Assembly: GCA_023439305.1 (NCBI GenBank)
Contig: JAEXOO010000043.1
Location: 62,001 to 126,000, forward strand
DNA: 64,000 bases
Origin: Pseudomonadota bacterium
GTDB lineage: Bacteria > Pseudomonadota > Gammaproteobacteria > Burkholderiales > Burkholderiaceae_B
Direction: 5' to 3'
The position numbers and the translations under genes were made by a program. A model generated the notes under the pieces. That model made no database searches. It had not been told where the DNA came from and worked only from the letters and a program-made list of their open reading frames with translations. Numbering within the stretch: the stretch's first letter is position 1; each line of letters opens with the position of its first letter. Of the stretch, positions 1-9,900 are shown piece after piece.

Positions 1-1
1 T

Positions 2-793
2 GCTTTGGAAAACGGCTTTGACCCGCGCACGGGCGAATTGATCGAGGCAGGGCGCTTTTTCAACCGGCAGGCCTTCATGGGCGTGGGCGGGCCGTGGGGG
101 CGCCTGAGTCTGGGGCATCAGTACACCAGTGCTTTTGACACCATGGTGCATGTCATGCCCTTGAATTATGCGGGCGCCTACGAGCCGTTCATGACCATGC
201 TGGGCCCCTTGCGCGTCAGTCATTCCGTGCGCTATCAGCATCAGTTGGGCCCTGCCGAGCTGTACGCCCATTGGGGGGCGGGGCAGGCCGGACAGCCCGA
301 CAGCGGCAAGAATGCGTGGGGGGCCGGCGCACGCTACAAAGGACAGGGCTGGCAGTGGGGTTTGGCATACGATCAGCGACCGCAGCAGGCCCTGGCTGAA
401 CGCTGGGCCATGCAGCGCAAATGGATGACGGGGCTGACGTATGAGCAAGGAGCCTGGCGCTGGAGCCTGGGCGCGCGCTGGGGACGCAACGAAGAGGCGG
501 TCAGTCGCGCGCGCGAGCGCAGCCTGATGGCATGGGCAGGTGTCAATTACGCGTGGAACCCCAGCCTGACCTTCAGCCTGGCTTATTACCAGGAACGGCG
601 CCGTTCAGATATAGTGAACGGAACGGGTCGTCAATTGGTTGCCCAGGCTGTCCAGAAATTGTCCAAGCGTACGGAAGTCTACGGGGCGCTTGCCCAGGCG
701 CGCAACAGCACGCTGAATTTCATGGACGTCGCTGCGCTGGTTCAGGGGCGCAGCCAGACGGGCATAGCCCTGGGAATGCGGCACCGGTTCTGA
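2..793 (+). CDS. Outer-membrane porin, 3' part
   Basis: The reading frame is already open at the window edge, so this is the C-terminal ~262 residues of a longer protein. It has alternating short polar/aromatic strands and turns typical of a 16-strand general porin, with repeated W/Y-G-x-G motifs, and it ends in Arg-Phe. The terminal Phe is the usual outer-membrane assembly signal. The style resembles the Gram-negative porins of Bordetella/Neisseria. Function is therefore passive diffusion of small hydrophilic solutes across the outer membrane. Selectivity cannot be told from this part. The N-terminus and signal peptide lie outside the window. Confidence 0.8.
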   Translation, partial: ALENGFDPRTGELIEAGRFFNRQAFMGVGGPWGRLSLGHQYTSAFDTMVHVMPLNYAGAYEPFMTMLGPLRVSHSVRYQHQLGPAELYAHWGAGQAGQPDSGKNAWGAGARYKGQGWQWGLAYDQRPQQALAERWAMQRKWMTGLTYEQGAWRWSLGARWGRNEEAVSRARERSLMAWAGVNYAWNPSLTFSLAYYQERRRSDIVNGTGRQLVAQAVQKLSKRTEVYGALAQARNSTLNFMDVAALVQGRSQTGIALGMRHRF

Positions 794-859
794 CGCGTTC
801 GTCCCGGGTGGCCGGGCGGACTGTGTCGTATTTTTTAATCTGCCTTTCCACTTTTACCG

Positions 860-1696
860 ATGCTGATCGATACCCACTGCCATCTGGACGCCCCCGAGTT
901 CGCTGCGGATCGTTCGCAGGTCATTGCGCGCGCGCGGCAGGCAGGGGTGCAGTCGATTGTGGTGCCCGCGGTGGGGGTATTCGATTTTCAGGATGCGCGC
1001 CGGGCCGCTCAGGCGGCGCCGGGCGGGGCCTATGCGCTGGGTATTCACCCTTTGTACACCCCGGGTGCGGGCGAGTCCGATCTGCTGGAGCTGGAGCGCC
1101 AAGTGCAAGCCAGCCTCGATGACCCGCGCTTTGTGGCCATCGGCGAAATCGGCCTGGATTATTTTGTACCTGAATTGAAGACCGATGAGGCGGCCCGGAA
1201 TCAGGAATGGATATACGAGCGGCAGCTTGATCTGGCCCAGCGCCATGGTTTGCCGGTCTTGCTGCATGTGCGCCGGTCTCAGGACAGGGTGCTGAAGTAC
1301 CTGCGTCAGTTTTCGGGTGTGGGCGGCATCGCCCACGCCTTCAATGGCAGCCGCCAGCAGGCGGATATGTTCGTGCGTCAGGGCTGCGCCCTGGGCTTCG
1401 GAGGCGCCATGACCTTTGGCCGCGCCAAGCAGATACGGCGCCTGGCCCAGGACCTGGATCTGGACAGCATCGTGCTGGAAACCGATGCGCCGGACCTGGC
1501 GCCGTCCTGGTTGGTGGAGCCGGGTACCGCTCTGGCGTCGGTGCGCAATGAACCCGCCGAAGTGGCGGGAGTGGCGGCCGCCCTGGCCGAACTGCGCGGA
1601 CAGGACGTCAATGCCGTGATTGCGGTTACGGGCGCGGCGGCCCGGCGCGTGCTGCCGCGTCTGGATGCCTTGTTGAGCAGCCTGCACGCAGACTGA
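860..1696 (+). CDS. TatD family metal-dependent DNase/hydrolase
   Basis: This 278-residue protein has the full set of TatD amidohydrolase-fold motifs. DTHCHLD at residues 4-10 supplies the first metal-binding histidines, EIGLDYF carries the bridging glutamate, and LETDAPDL near the C-terminus carries the last aspartate. Length matches the family (about 260-280). TatD proteins are 3'-5' exonucleases or apoptotic-type DNases acting on damaged DNA; the paralogues TatD, YcfH and YjjV cannot be separated here. It lies 66 nt after the porin gene and 180 nt before comEC on the same strand. Confidence 0.88.
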   Translation: MLIDTHCHLDAPEFAADRSQVIARARQAGVQSIVVPAVGVFDFQDARRAAQAAPGGAYALGIHPLYTPGAGESDLLELERQVQASLDDPRFVAIGEIGLDYFVPELKTDEAARNQEWIYERQLDLAQRHGLPVLLHVRRSQDRVLKYLRQFSGVGGIAHAFNGSRQQADMFVRQGCALGFGGAMTFGRAKQIRRLAQDLDLDSIVLETDAPDLAPSWLVEPGTALASVRNEPAEVAGVAAALAELRGQDVNAVIAVTGAAARRVLPRLDALLSSLHAD

Positions 1697-1875
1697 CACG
1701 AAATCAGCGGGGCTGCCGCTGGCGCAGAGGTGCTCCGCTATGGTGCTCTGCCAGGATAATTAGCTCCGACCGTACAAGCCGAGTGGCGCCAAGGTCTTCT
1801 TGATGGCTCCGAACCGCGCAGGCCGCCCTTACGCTGTGATTTTCCGGCGGAGGCGGTCATGGCGGGAGCAGGGGA

Positions 1876-4341
1876 GTGATCGGGCGGGCTTGCCTGGGAG
1901 CGTTTGCGGCGGCGGCCACGGCGGTGCATTTCGCTTCCCCCGCGGTCCTGGCTGTTTCAGTGTGGGGCTGGGGGCTCGGCATCCTGGTCGTTATATTGTT
2001 GGCCTTGCGGTTTCCATGGGCCTGCTTGCCCGCTTGTGCCTTGGCGGGGGCGTTGTACAGCGTCTGGCATATCCAGGCGCGTGCGGCTCAGGCGGTGTCC
2101 GCCGGCGATATCAACAGGGTCAGCCGCGTGGATTTGGAGGTCGTCTCCCTGGTGCAGGGCGGACCGGCCCATCGGCAGTTTCGGGCGCGCGTCATCCAAT
2201 CGCGTCCGCCGGGTTTGCCGCAGGACATCCTGGTGCGCTGGCATGCGCCGCAGCGCGGCTCGGTGTACAGGGAACCGCAGGCCCATTCTTTTCCAGACCT
2301 GTATCCCGGTCAGCGCTGGCGTATGTCGCTGCAGATGCGCCCGCCCCAAGGAGCGCGCAATCCCCATGGGTTTGACGCGGAGCGCCATGCCTTTGCACAA
2401 GGGTGGCGGGCAACGGGCTCGGTGCGCGGTACGCCGCGGCCGCTGGCAGACCCGGGTTTCTTGTCCTGGCCGGTTCGGGCCGAGCGCCTGCGCCATGATT
2501 TGCGGGCTGCCATGCTTCCATTTGTTCAAGATCGGCGTTGGGGCGGGGTGATGCTGGCCCTGGCTATGGGTGACCAGGCCAGCATTGCGGCGACAGACTG
2601 GCAGGTTTTCAACCGCAGCGGGTTGACGCATCTGGTGTCCATCAGTGGCACGCACGTCACTCTGCTGGCTGTCTTGTTGGCGGGACTGACGTCGTGGTGC
2701 TGGCGGCGCATGGCTTGGCGCGGCAGGACCCTGGCGCAATACTGCCCGGCGCAAGTGGTGTCCATTTGGGTGGGCATGGCCGCCGCTGGGGCCTATTGCC
2801 TGGTCGCTGGCTGGGGAGTACCCGCCCAGCGCACCTTTCTGATGCTGCTCGTCGCGGGCATTTGCCGGGTATCCGGTCTGCGCCTGGGAGCCAGCCGCAT
2901 CCTGTTCTTGGCGGCGCTGGCCGTTGTGTTGCTTGATCCCTGGGCAGGCTTGGGTACCGGTTTCTATTTGTCGTTTGCCGCTGTGGCGGTGTTGTTGACG
3001 GTCCAGGACGGCTCGCCTCGTATTGTCGATGAGCAGCGGGCCTGTCGACGCTGGGTTCGGGCTGTCTGGTCGGCGATGCGATTGCAAGGTCTTATGACTG
3101 TGGCCTTGATGCCGGCGCTGGCGCCGCTGTTCCACGAAGTTTCTCTGGCGTCTCTGCCTGCCAATGCCTATGCCATTGTGTTGATGGGATCGGTAGCGAC
3201 GCCTTTGGTGCTGCTGCTGATGGCGCTGGCCGCGGTGTCGGCGCCGCAAGGGCTGTGTCAGCTTGTGGCCGGGGCCGCTCATGCCATCCTGGAGCTGACG
3301 ATGCGTCCCACTAGCTGGTTGGCGGCGCAGTCCTTGGCCAGCGTGCCTGTCCCGGCGCAGCACGCGCTCTGGACGGTGCTGGCCTTGATCGGCGTGGCCT
3401 TATTGGTTTTGCCCCACGGCTTCTTGCCTCGGGTAGTGGGCTGTCTGCTCGTCGTGCCCGCATTGACGCTGCGGCCGGCAGGGCTGAAAGCAGGGGAGTG
3501 GGAACTGACTGCCTTGGACGTGGGGCAGGGCAGCGCGGTGGTGCTGCGTACTCGTGGCCATGCCTTGTTGTTTGATGCCGGGAACCGCCATGGCCCCGCT
3601 TCCGACGAAGGCCAGCGCGCGATTCTCCCTTATTTGCGGGCGGTGGGCATCTCTCGATTGGACGGGTTGATTCTGTCTCATGCTGATATGGATCATGTTG
3701 GTGGAGCGCAGAGTGTCTTGCAGGGTATGCCGGTTCGTCAGGCCTTCAGCAGTTTCGATCTGGATGCGTACCTGGACAAAGAAGAGAATTTGCTGGGCCT
3801 GACCAAGGCGGCCATACCGCGGCCATGGTCCAGATCATCGTGCCGAAAGGGCGTGCGCTGGGAGCTGGATGGCGTACAGTTCCGTTTCGTGTGGCCAGTG
3901 ATGGGTCCCGGGCAAGCCTATGCCCAGGAGGGCGGTAAAGACAATGATAAAAACGCGCTCAGTTGCGTGCTTGAAGTCCGGGGGGCGTATCACTCGGCTT
4001 TGCTACTGGGCGATGCGGGCGTAGCGCAGGAAAAGGAAATCCTGGCGGCCGGATTGGGGCTGCAGGACGTGGTGGTGATCGGCCACCACGGTTCCCGCAC
4101 TTCGTCCGGTGTCGATCTGGTGACAGGTATTCAGGCTTTGCTGGCGGTGTCCCAGAATGGCTGGTGGAACCGTTTCGGCCATCCGCATGCGGAAGTCCAG
4201 CGACGCTGGCAACGCGCCGGTACGGTGTTCCTGCGCACCGATGCCAGTGGCGCCGTTACTGTGCATTCGACCTCCAGAATGCTGTATTACCACAGCGAAC
4301 GCGACCGCAGCGCGCGCTACTGGCAGCCCCCCGGACCATGA
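1876..4341 (+). CDS. comEC: DNA internalization-related competence protein ComEC/Rec2
   Basis: The product is an 821-residue inner-membrane protein. The N-terminal third has several hydrophobic helices followed by a DUF4131-like soluble part. The middle is a multi-helix Competence channel domain with the NRSGLTHLVSISGTH signature. The C-terminal part is a metallo-beta-lactamase domain with HADMDH at about residues 602-607 and a second GHHG motif. ComEC passes transforming single-stranded DNA into the cytoplasm, and the C-terminal domain is thought to degrade the other strand. The GTG start is preceded by GGGGAG. All domains look intact, so DNA uptake is plausible, but pilus and ComEA genes are not in the window. 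Confidence 0.93.
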   Translation: MIGRACLGAFAAAATAVHFASPAVLAVSVWGWGLGILVVILLALRFPWACLPACALAGALYSVWHIQARAAQAVSAGDINRVSRVDLEVVSLVQGGPAHRQFRARVIQSRPPGLPQDILVRWHAPQRGSVYREPQAHSFPDLYPGQRWRMSLQMRPPQGARNPHGFDAERHAFAQGWRATGSVRGTPRPLADPGFLSWPVRAERLRHDLRAAMLPFVQDRRWGGVMLALAMGDQASIAATDWQVFNRSGLTHLVSISGTHVTLLAVLLAGLTSWCWRRMAWRGRTLAQYCPAQVVSIWVGMAAAGAYCLVAGWGVPAQRTFLMLLVAGICRVSGLRLGASRILFLAALAVVLLDPWAGLGTGFYLSFAAVAVLLTVQDGSPRIVDEQRACRRWVRAVWSAMRLQGLMTVALMPALAPLFHEVSLASLPANAYAIVLMGSVATPLVLLLMALAAVSAPQGLCQLVAGAAHAILELTMRPTSWLAAQSLASVPVPAQHALWTVLALIGVALLVLPHGFLPRVVGCLLVVPALTLRPAGLKAGEWELTALDVGQGSAVVLRTRGHALLFDAGNRHGPASDEGQRAILPYLRAVGISRLDGLILSHADMDHVGGAQSVLQGMPVRQAFSSFDLDAYLDKEENLLGLTKAAIPRPWSRSSCRKGVRWELDGVQFRFVWPVMGPGQAYAQEGGKDNDKNALSCVLEVRGAYHSALLLGDAGVAQEKEILAAGLGLQDVVVIGHHGSRTSSGVDLVTGIQALLAVSQNGWWNRFGHPHAEVQRRWQRAGTVFLRTDASGAVTVHSTSRMLYYHSERDRSARYWQPPGP

Positions 4342-4427
4342 TGGAGCTTATAGTCCAAGCGGGGGCGGAATCCTTCAACGGCTGGGCTACAATAGTCTTT
4401 TATCTGTCAAATTCCGGCTACCGTACC

Positions 4428-5360
4428 ATGACAACCCTGCTGCAGGAACCTCGCCTAGATTGGGTCATGTGCGCCAGCGCCTCGGGCACGCACCGCATGG
4501 CGTACTGGGAGTGGGGCGATCCGGACAACGACCAAGTCCTGATGTGTGTGCACGGCTTGACGCGCACGGGCCGGGATTTCGATCAATTGGCGCAGCGGCT
4601 GTCCAGCCGCTATCGCGTCGTGGCCCCCGATATCGTGGGGCGCGGCCGCTCGGACTGGCTTATCGATCCGTCCGCTTACGCCATACCTCAGTACGTGGCC
4701 GATATGCTCGTGCTGATCGCCCGTCTGCAGCCGGCACGGTTGGACTGGGTGGGCACGTCCATGGGGGGGCTGATTGCGTTGGGCCTGCACGGCGCGCAAG
4801 CCATGTCGGGCCTGCTGCGCCCCGCTCGTCCCGGTCCCAAGCTGGATGCTCCGCTGGAGCTGCCCTTGGGCCGCGTCGTCCTGAACGACGTCGGCCCCGC
4901 CCTGAATGGCGCCGGCTTGCAGCGCATCAGCGAATACGTGGGGCAGGCGGTTACTTTTGATACCTTTGCGCAGGCGGTGGATTACGTACATTCCGTATCG
5001 GCAGCCTTTGGCAAACACAGCGCCGCCGATTGGGAAGACATGTCCCGCCATGTTTTTGTCGAACACGATGGCAAGTGGCAGCGCCATTACGATTTGCGCT
5101 TGTCGCAGGCGTTCTCGCGTCAGGCCGACGTGGACCTGGACGCCGCCCAGGCTTTGCTGTGGGGGGCCTACGAAGGGCTGCCCGACAAAGTCCTTATCGT
5201 GCGTGGCGCCCAATCCGACATTCTGTCGGCGCAGGCCGCCCACGAAATGTTGCGTCGCAATCCGCACGCCCAACTGGTGGAGTTCGCCGACGTAGGCCAT
5301 GCGCCTACCTTGCGTACGGCCGCGCAAATCGACCCCATCGACTACTTTCTGGCAGGATAG
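4428..5360 (+). CDS. Alpha/beta hydrolase
   Basis: This is a 310-residue alpha/beta-hydrolase-fold enzyme. VHGLTRTGRDFD forms the oxyanion region, GTSMGG is the nucleophile elbow with the catalytic Ser, a late Asp lies in RGAQSDILS, and DVGHAPTL carries the catalytic His. The frame stays open further upstream, but the ATG at 4428 is chosen because the upstream part overlaps comEC and has no family similarity. The next gene starts 4 nt after the stop, so hydrolase, PHP protein and greB probably form one transcript. The substrate is unknown; an ester or C-C hydrolase role is equally possible. Confidence 0.82.
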   Translation: MTTLLQEPRLDWVMCASASGTHRMAYWEWGDPDNDQVLMCVHGLTRTGRDFDQLAQRLSSRYRVVAPDIVGRGRSDWLIDPSAYAIPQYVADMLVLIARLQPARLDWVGTSMGGLIALGLHGAQAMSGLLRPARPGPKLDAPLELPLGRVVLNDVGPALNGAGLQRISEYVGQAVTFDTFAQAVDYVHSVSAAFGKHSAADWEDMSRHVFVEHDGKWQRHYDLRLSQAFSRQADVDLDAAQALLWGAYEGLPDKVLIVRGAQSDILSAQAAHEMLRRNPHAQLVEFADVGHAPTLRTAAQIDPIDYFLAG

Positions 5361-5364
5361 ATCC

Positions 5365-6213
5365 ATGCATGCTCAGGCCCGACTGCCGGTTGATCTGCAT
5401 TGCCATTCCGTGTTTTCCGATGGCGTGCTCAGCCCCGCTGAGTTGGCCGAGCGCGCGCATGCCCACGGTGTGCAGTTGTGGGCGTTGACCGATCACGACG
5501 AACTGGCCGGTTTGTCCCAGGCTCGCGAGCATGCCCAGAACCTGGGCATGCGCTTTGTCGATGGCGTGGAAATCTCGGTCACCTGGGCTGGCCAGACCGT
5601 CCACATTGTGGGGCTGGGCATCGATCCAGGCAATACGCTGTTGCGCGAGTCTTTGCGCACCATCCGCGCGGGGCGCCAGGTTCGTGCCCGCGCCATGGGC
5701 GATCGGCTGGCGGCCCTGGGTTTTGATCACGCCTACGAAGGGGCCTTGCCTTTTGCCGGCAACCCCGAATTGATCAGCCGTACCCATTTTGCACGCTTTC
5801 TGGTTCAACAAGGCCACTGCGCGGACTTGAACGATGCTTTCCGACGTTACCTGGGCGAAGGCAAGCCCGCTTTCGTGCCCACCCAATGGGCCAGTCTGGC
5901 GCAGGCTGTGGACTGGATTCTGCAGGCGGGCGGCAAGGCCGTCATCGCCCATCCGGGCCGTTACGAATTCGACGATACGCGCTACCACGCCCTGTATACC
6001 CAGTTCCTGGAGTTGGGCGGGGTAGGCATCGAGGTGCTGACGGGCAGCCATTCTCCGCACGAATACGCCGTGTACGCCCAGGTGGCGCGCACATACGGCT
6101 TTCAAGTGTCCTGCGGGTCGGATTTCCACGGCCCGCGCGAAGGACGCATCGATCTGGGCGGCTTGCCCGCCTTGCCCTCGGGTTTAACCCCCGTCTGGCA
6201 AGAATGGCTCTAG
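5365..6213 (+). CDS. rnm: PHP-domain 3',5'-nucleotide phosphatase / 5'-3' exoribonuclease (YciV/TrpH/RNase AM family)
   Basis: This 282-residue protein is a PHP-superfamily member of the YciV type. It opens with DLHCHSVFSDG, then has LTDHDE, DGVEIS, VIAHPGR and CGSDFHGP, which together supply the trinuclear metal site. In Escherichia coli this family is RNase AM, which trims 5' ends of small structured RNAs and also dephosphorylates 3',5'-nucleoside bisphosphates. The length matches. The ATG at 5365 follows the hydrolase stop by 4 nt; upstream extension of the frame only overlaps that gene. greB starts 18 nt downstream. Confidence 0.87.
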   Translation: MHAQARLPVDLHCHSVFSDGVLSPAELAERAHAHGVQLWALTDHDELAGLSQAREHAQNLGMRFVDGVEISVTWAGQTVHIVGLGIDPGNTLLRESLRTIRAGRQVRARAMGDRLAALGFDHAYEGALPFAGNPELISRTHFARFLVQQGHCADLNDAFRRYLGEGKPAFVPTQWASLAQAVDWILQAGGKAVIAHPGRYEFDDTRYHALYTQFLELGGVGIEVLTGSHSPHEYAVYAQVARTYGFQVSCGSDFHGPREGRIDLGGLPALPSGLTPVWQEWL

Positions 6214-6231
6214 CCGGGAGCAGGAATCAGC

Positions 6232-6825
6232 ATGAATAAAGCCTTTGTCAAAGAATCCGACGCCGACGATGACGACGACCTGGAACCCCAGGCCAGCGCC
6301 TTGCCCTCCGGCACCAAAAACTACATGACCGTGCAGGGTTATCGCCGTCTGCGCGCCGAACTGACGCACTTGATGAACAAAGAGCGTCCGGACATGGTGC
6401 AGGTCGTCTCCTGGGCGGCGTCAAACGGAGATCGCTCCGAAAATGGCGACTACCTCTACGGCAAAAAGCGGCTGCGCGAAATCGACCGCCGCATCCGCTT
6501 CCTGACCAAACGTCTGGAAATCGCCGAAGTCGTCGATCCAGGCCTGCAGCCGAACCGGGATCACGTGTTTTTCGGTGCGACGGTGTTGTACAGCGACAGC
6601 CAGGGCGAGGAATTCCGCGTCACCATTGTGGGCGTAGACGAAGCCGAACCCCTGCAAGGACGCATCAGCTGGATATCTCCTGTCGCCCGCGCCCTGATCA
6701 AGGCGCGTGAAGGCGACACCGTGTTTTTGCGTACGCCGGCGGGCAAGGACGAGCTGGATATCCTTGAAGTCGAATACCCCGACCCGGCCCCCGACCCTGA
6801 TCCCATAGGGGACAGCCCGATCTGA
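6232..6825 (+). CDS. greB: Transcription elongation factor GreB
   Basis: At 197 residues this has the Gre architecture: an acidic lead-in rich in Asp, then the N-terminal coiled-coil (from KNYMTVQGYRRLRAEL, through NGDRSENGDY with the catalytic acidic tip, to the basic returning helix) and a C-terminal FKBP-like domain. The longer basic coiled-coil and the SNGDRSENGDYLYGKKRLR pattern favour GreB over GreA. It stimulates RNA polymerase to cleave backtracked transcripts. The acidic N-terminal extension of about 30 residues is longer than in E. coli GreB. It is the last gene of the run that begins with the hydrolase at 4428. Confidence 0.92.
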   Translation: MNKAFVKESDADDDDDLEPQASALPSGTKNYMTVQGYRRLRAELTHLMNKERPDMVQVVSWAASNGDRSENGDYLYGKKRLREIDRRIRFLTKRLEIAEVVDPGLQPNRDHVFFGATVLYSDSQGEEFRVTIVGVDEAEPLQGRISWISPVARALIKAREGDTVFLRTPAGKDELDILEVEYPDPAPDPDPIGDSPI

Positions 6826-6833
6826 TTTTTGCG

Positions 6834-6885
6834 CACGCCATTTTGCTTCGCGACCGAGCCGGTCGCTTCCGGGTAAAATGGCGTG
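6834..6885. repeat. Nested inverted repeat between greB and purL
   Basis: Outer arms CACGCCATTTT (6834-6844) and AAAATGGCGTG (6875-6885) are perfectly complementary over 11 bp. Inside sit GCGACC (6850-6855) and GGTCGC (6861-6866). The right outer arm contains TAAAAT (6874-6879), a possible -10 hexamer for purL, and a T-rich stretch follows. It could be the greB terminator, a purL leader structure, or both. Confidence 0.6.
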
Positions 6886-6924
6886 TTTCCTATTTTTCTC
6901 ACCTTTTTTTGCCCCTCCCGTATC

Positions 6925-9900
6925 GTGAGCCAAATTCTGTACTTCCCCGGTTCGTCCGTGCTCTCCGCCTTCCGTCGCGAGCGCCTGCTTGAACGCATCG
7001 AACAGTTGCAGCTGCCTGTCGCCGACATCCGCGCCCTGCACGAATACTATGTCTGGACCGACGAGTCCGGCCTGGATGCGACAGCGCGCCAGCAATTGAG
7101 CGATCTGCTCGACGATGGCATGCCGGCGCTCAGCCCCGAGCCCGCCAAGGGCGATCTGGTGCTGCGCGTGATTCCCCGTCTGGGCACCGTGTCGCCGTGG
7201 GCCAGCAAGGCCACGGATATCGCTCATAATTGCGGGCTGGCAGCAGTGCGCCGCATTGAACGAGGCGTGCGCTACCTGATTACGCCCAAGCGCGGTTTGC
7301 TGGGCCTCAAGGATCTGGATCAGGCTCAGCTGGAGCAGATCGCCGCCTTGCTGCACGACCGCATGACCGAAACCGTGGTGGGGCAGGAATTTGACGGCCA
7401 GGCCTTGTTCGCCGAGCTGCCCGGCAAGCCTATTCAATCGGTGGATGTGCTGGGTGGCGGCATTGCCGCGCTGCGTCATGCCAACGACGCTATGGGTCTG
7501 GCCCTGTCAGACGACGAAATCGAATACCTGATGGAGGCTTTCGCGCGTCTGGGCCGTAACCCGCACGACGTGGAGTTGATGATGTTCGCGCAGGCCAACA
7601 GCGAACACTGCCGTCACAAGATCTTCAATGCCCAGTGGGTCATCGACGGCCAGCGCCAGGACAAGACCCTGTTCGGCATGATCCGCGAAACCCACGCAGC
7701 CCAGCCCGAAAACACTGTGGTGGCCTATGCGGACAACGCTGCCATCATGACGGGCGGCCAGGCCAGTCTGTTCCATGCTGGCATCGACGATCAGGCCGAC
7801 GAACCTGTTTATCAGCGTCATCAGGCTTTGGTTCATACCTTGATGAAGGTGGAAACGCACAATCACCCCACGGCTATCGCGCCGTTTCCCGGCGCCTCCA
7901 CCGGCGCGGGCGGTGAAATCCGCGACGAAGGCGCGACGGGCCGCGGCTCCAAGCCCAAGGCCGGCCTGACGGGCTTCACCGTTTCCAATCTTTGCTTTCC
8001 CGATCACCCCGAACCCTGGGAAGTCGATTCCCACGGCATTCCAGAGCGCATCGCCAAGCCGCTGGACATCATGATCGACGGCCCTATCGGCGGTGCGGCA
8101 TTCAACAACGAATTCGGTCGTCCCAACCTGCTGGGCTACTTCCGCACCTTTGAGCAGACGGCATCGCAGCAGCGCTGGGGCTATCACAAGCCCATCATGA
8201 TCGCAGGCGGCCTGGGCTACATCGACGACCGTCTCACACACAAGGACCCGCTGCCCGTGGGCGCCTTGCTGATCCAGCTGGGTGGTCCCGGCATGCGTAT
8301 CGGCATGGGCGGCGGCGCCGCTTCCAGCATGAGCGTGGGCGCCAACCGCGCCGAGCTGGACTTCGACTCCGTGCAGCGCGGCAATCCTGAAATGGAACGG
8401 CGCGCCCAGGAAGTTATCGACCGTTGCTGGCAGCAGGGCGACAACAACCCTGTCATCGCCATCCACGACGTGGGTGCAGGCGGGCTGTCCAATGCCTTCC
8501 CCGAGCTGGTCAACGACGCCAAACGCGGTGCCATTTTTGAGCTGACGCGGGTGCCGCTGGAAGAGTCGGGCCTGTCGCCCGCCGAGATCTGGTCCAACGA
8601 ATCGCAGGAACGCTACGTACTGGCCATCCTTCCCGAGGATCTGGACCGGTTCGACCGTATCGCCAAACGCGAGCGCTGCCCCTATGCTGTCGTCGGCGTC
8701 GCCACCGAAGAGCGCCAGTTGCGTGTGACTTTCGGCGAAGGCCTGCCCGGTGTGGATGCGCAGCATACGCCCAAGAGCGTAGACGAGCGTCCTGTCGATG
8801 TGCCCATGGACGTCATTCTGGGCAAGGCGCCGCGCATGGAGCGCGACGTGCAGCGCCGCGAGGGTGTGCAGGAGCCTCTGGACCTGACCGTCATCAAGCT
8901 GGATGACGCCGTTCAGCGCGTGTTGCGCCATCCTACCGTGGCCAACAAGAACTTCCTGATCACCATTGGCGACCGTTCCGTAGGCGGCATGTGCAGCCGC
9001 GACCAGATGGTCGGCCCCTGGCAGGTGCCGGTGGCTGATTGTGCGGTCACCCTGGCCGACTTCGAAGGCGTGCGCGGCGAAGCCATGTCCATGGGCGAAC
9101 GCACTCCCAGCGCCATGATCGATGCCGCTGCTTCCGGTCGCATGGCCGTTGCCGAGGCCCTGACCAATCTGGTGGCCAGCGACGTGCGCGACCTGAAAGA
9201 CGTCAAGCTGTCGGCCAACTGGATGGCTGCGTGCGGTGTGGACGGCCAGGACGCGGCCTTGTTCGACACGGTGCATGCCGTCAGCCAGTGGTGCCAGCAA
9301 CTGGGCCTGTCCATTCCGGTGGGCAAGGACTCCCTGTCCATGCGCACCACCTGGGAGCAGGACGGCGAATCCCGTCAGGTCATCGCTCCCGTGTCCCTGA
9401 TTGTCACTGCCTTTGCGCAAGTGGCCGATGTACGTCGCACGCTGACGCCGCAACTCAAGACCGACCAGGGCGACAGCGCCCTGATCCTGATCGACCTGGG
9501 CCAGGGCCGTCAGCGCATGGGTGCCTCGGTGCTGGCGCATGCCTTCAATCAGGTGGGGCAGTCCGTGCCCGACATGCAAGATGCGCAGGCCATGCTGGCC
9601 TTCGTCAAGACAGTGCGCCAACTGGCGGACCAGGGCCATATCCTGGCCTACCACGACCGCTCCGACGGCGGTCTGGCCGCCACGGTAGCCGAAATGGCCT
9701 TTGCCGGCCGTACCGGCGTGTCTGTCAACCTGGACATGCTTACCATCGATCCGCATGCCGCCGACTGGGGGGACTATAAAATCCGTCCCGAACAGGTGTC
9801 GGTGCAGCGCGACGAAATCACGCTGCGCGCCTTGTTCAACGAAGAGGCCGGCGCCGTCATTCAGGTGCCGCTGGCTCAGCGCGATGTCGTCATGCAGACG

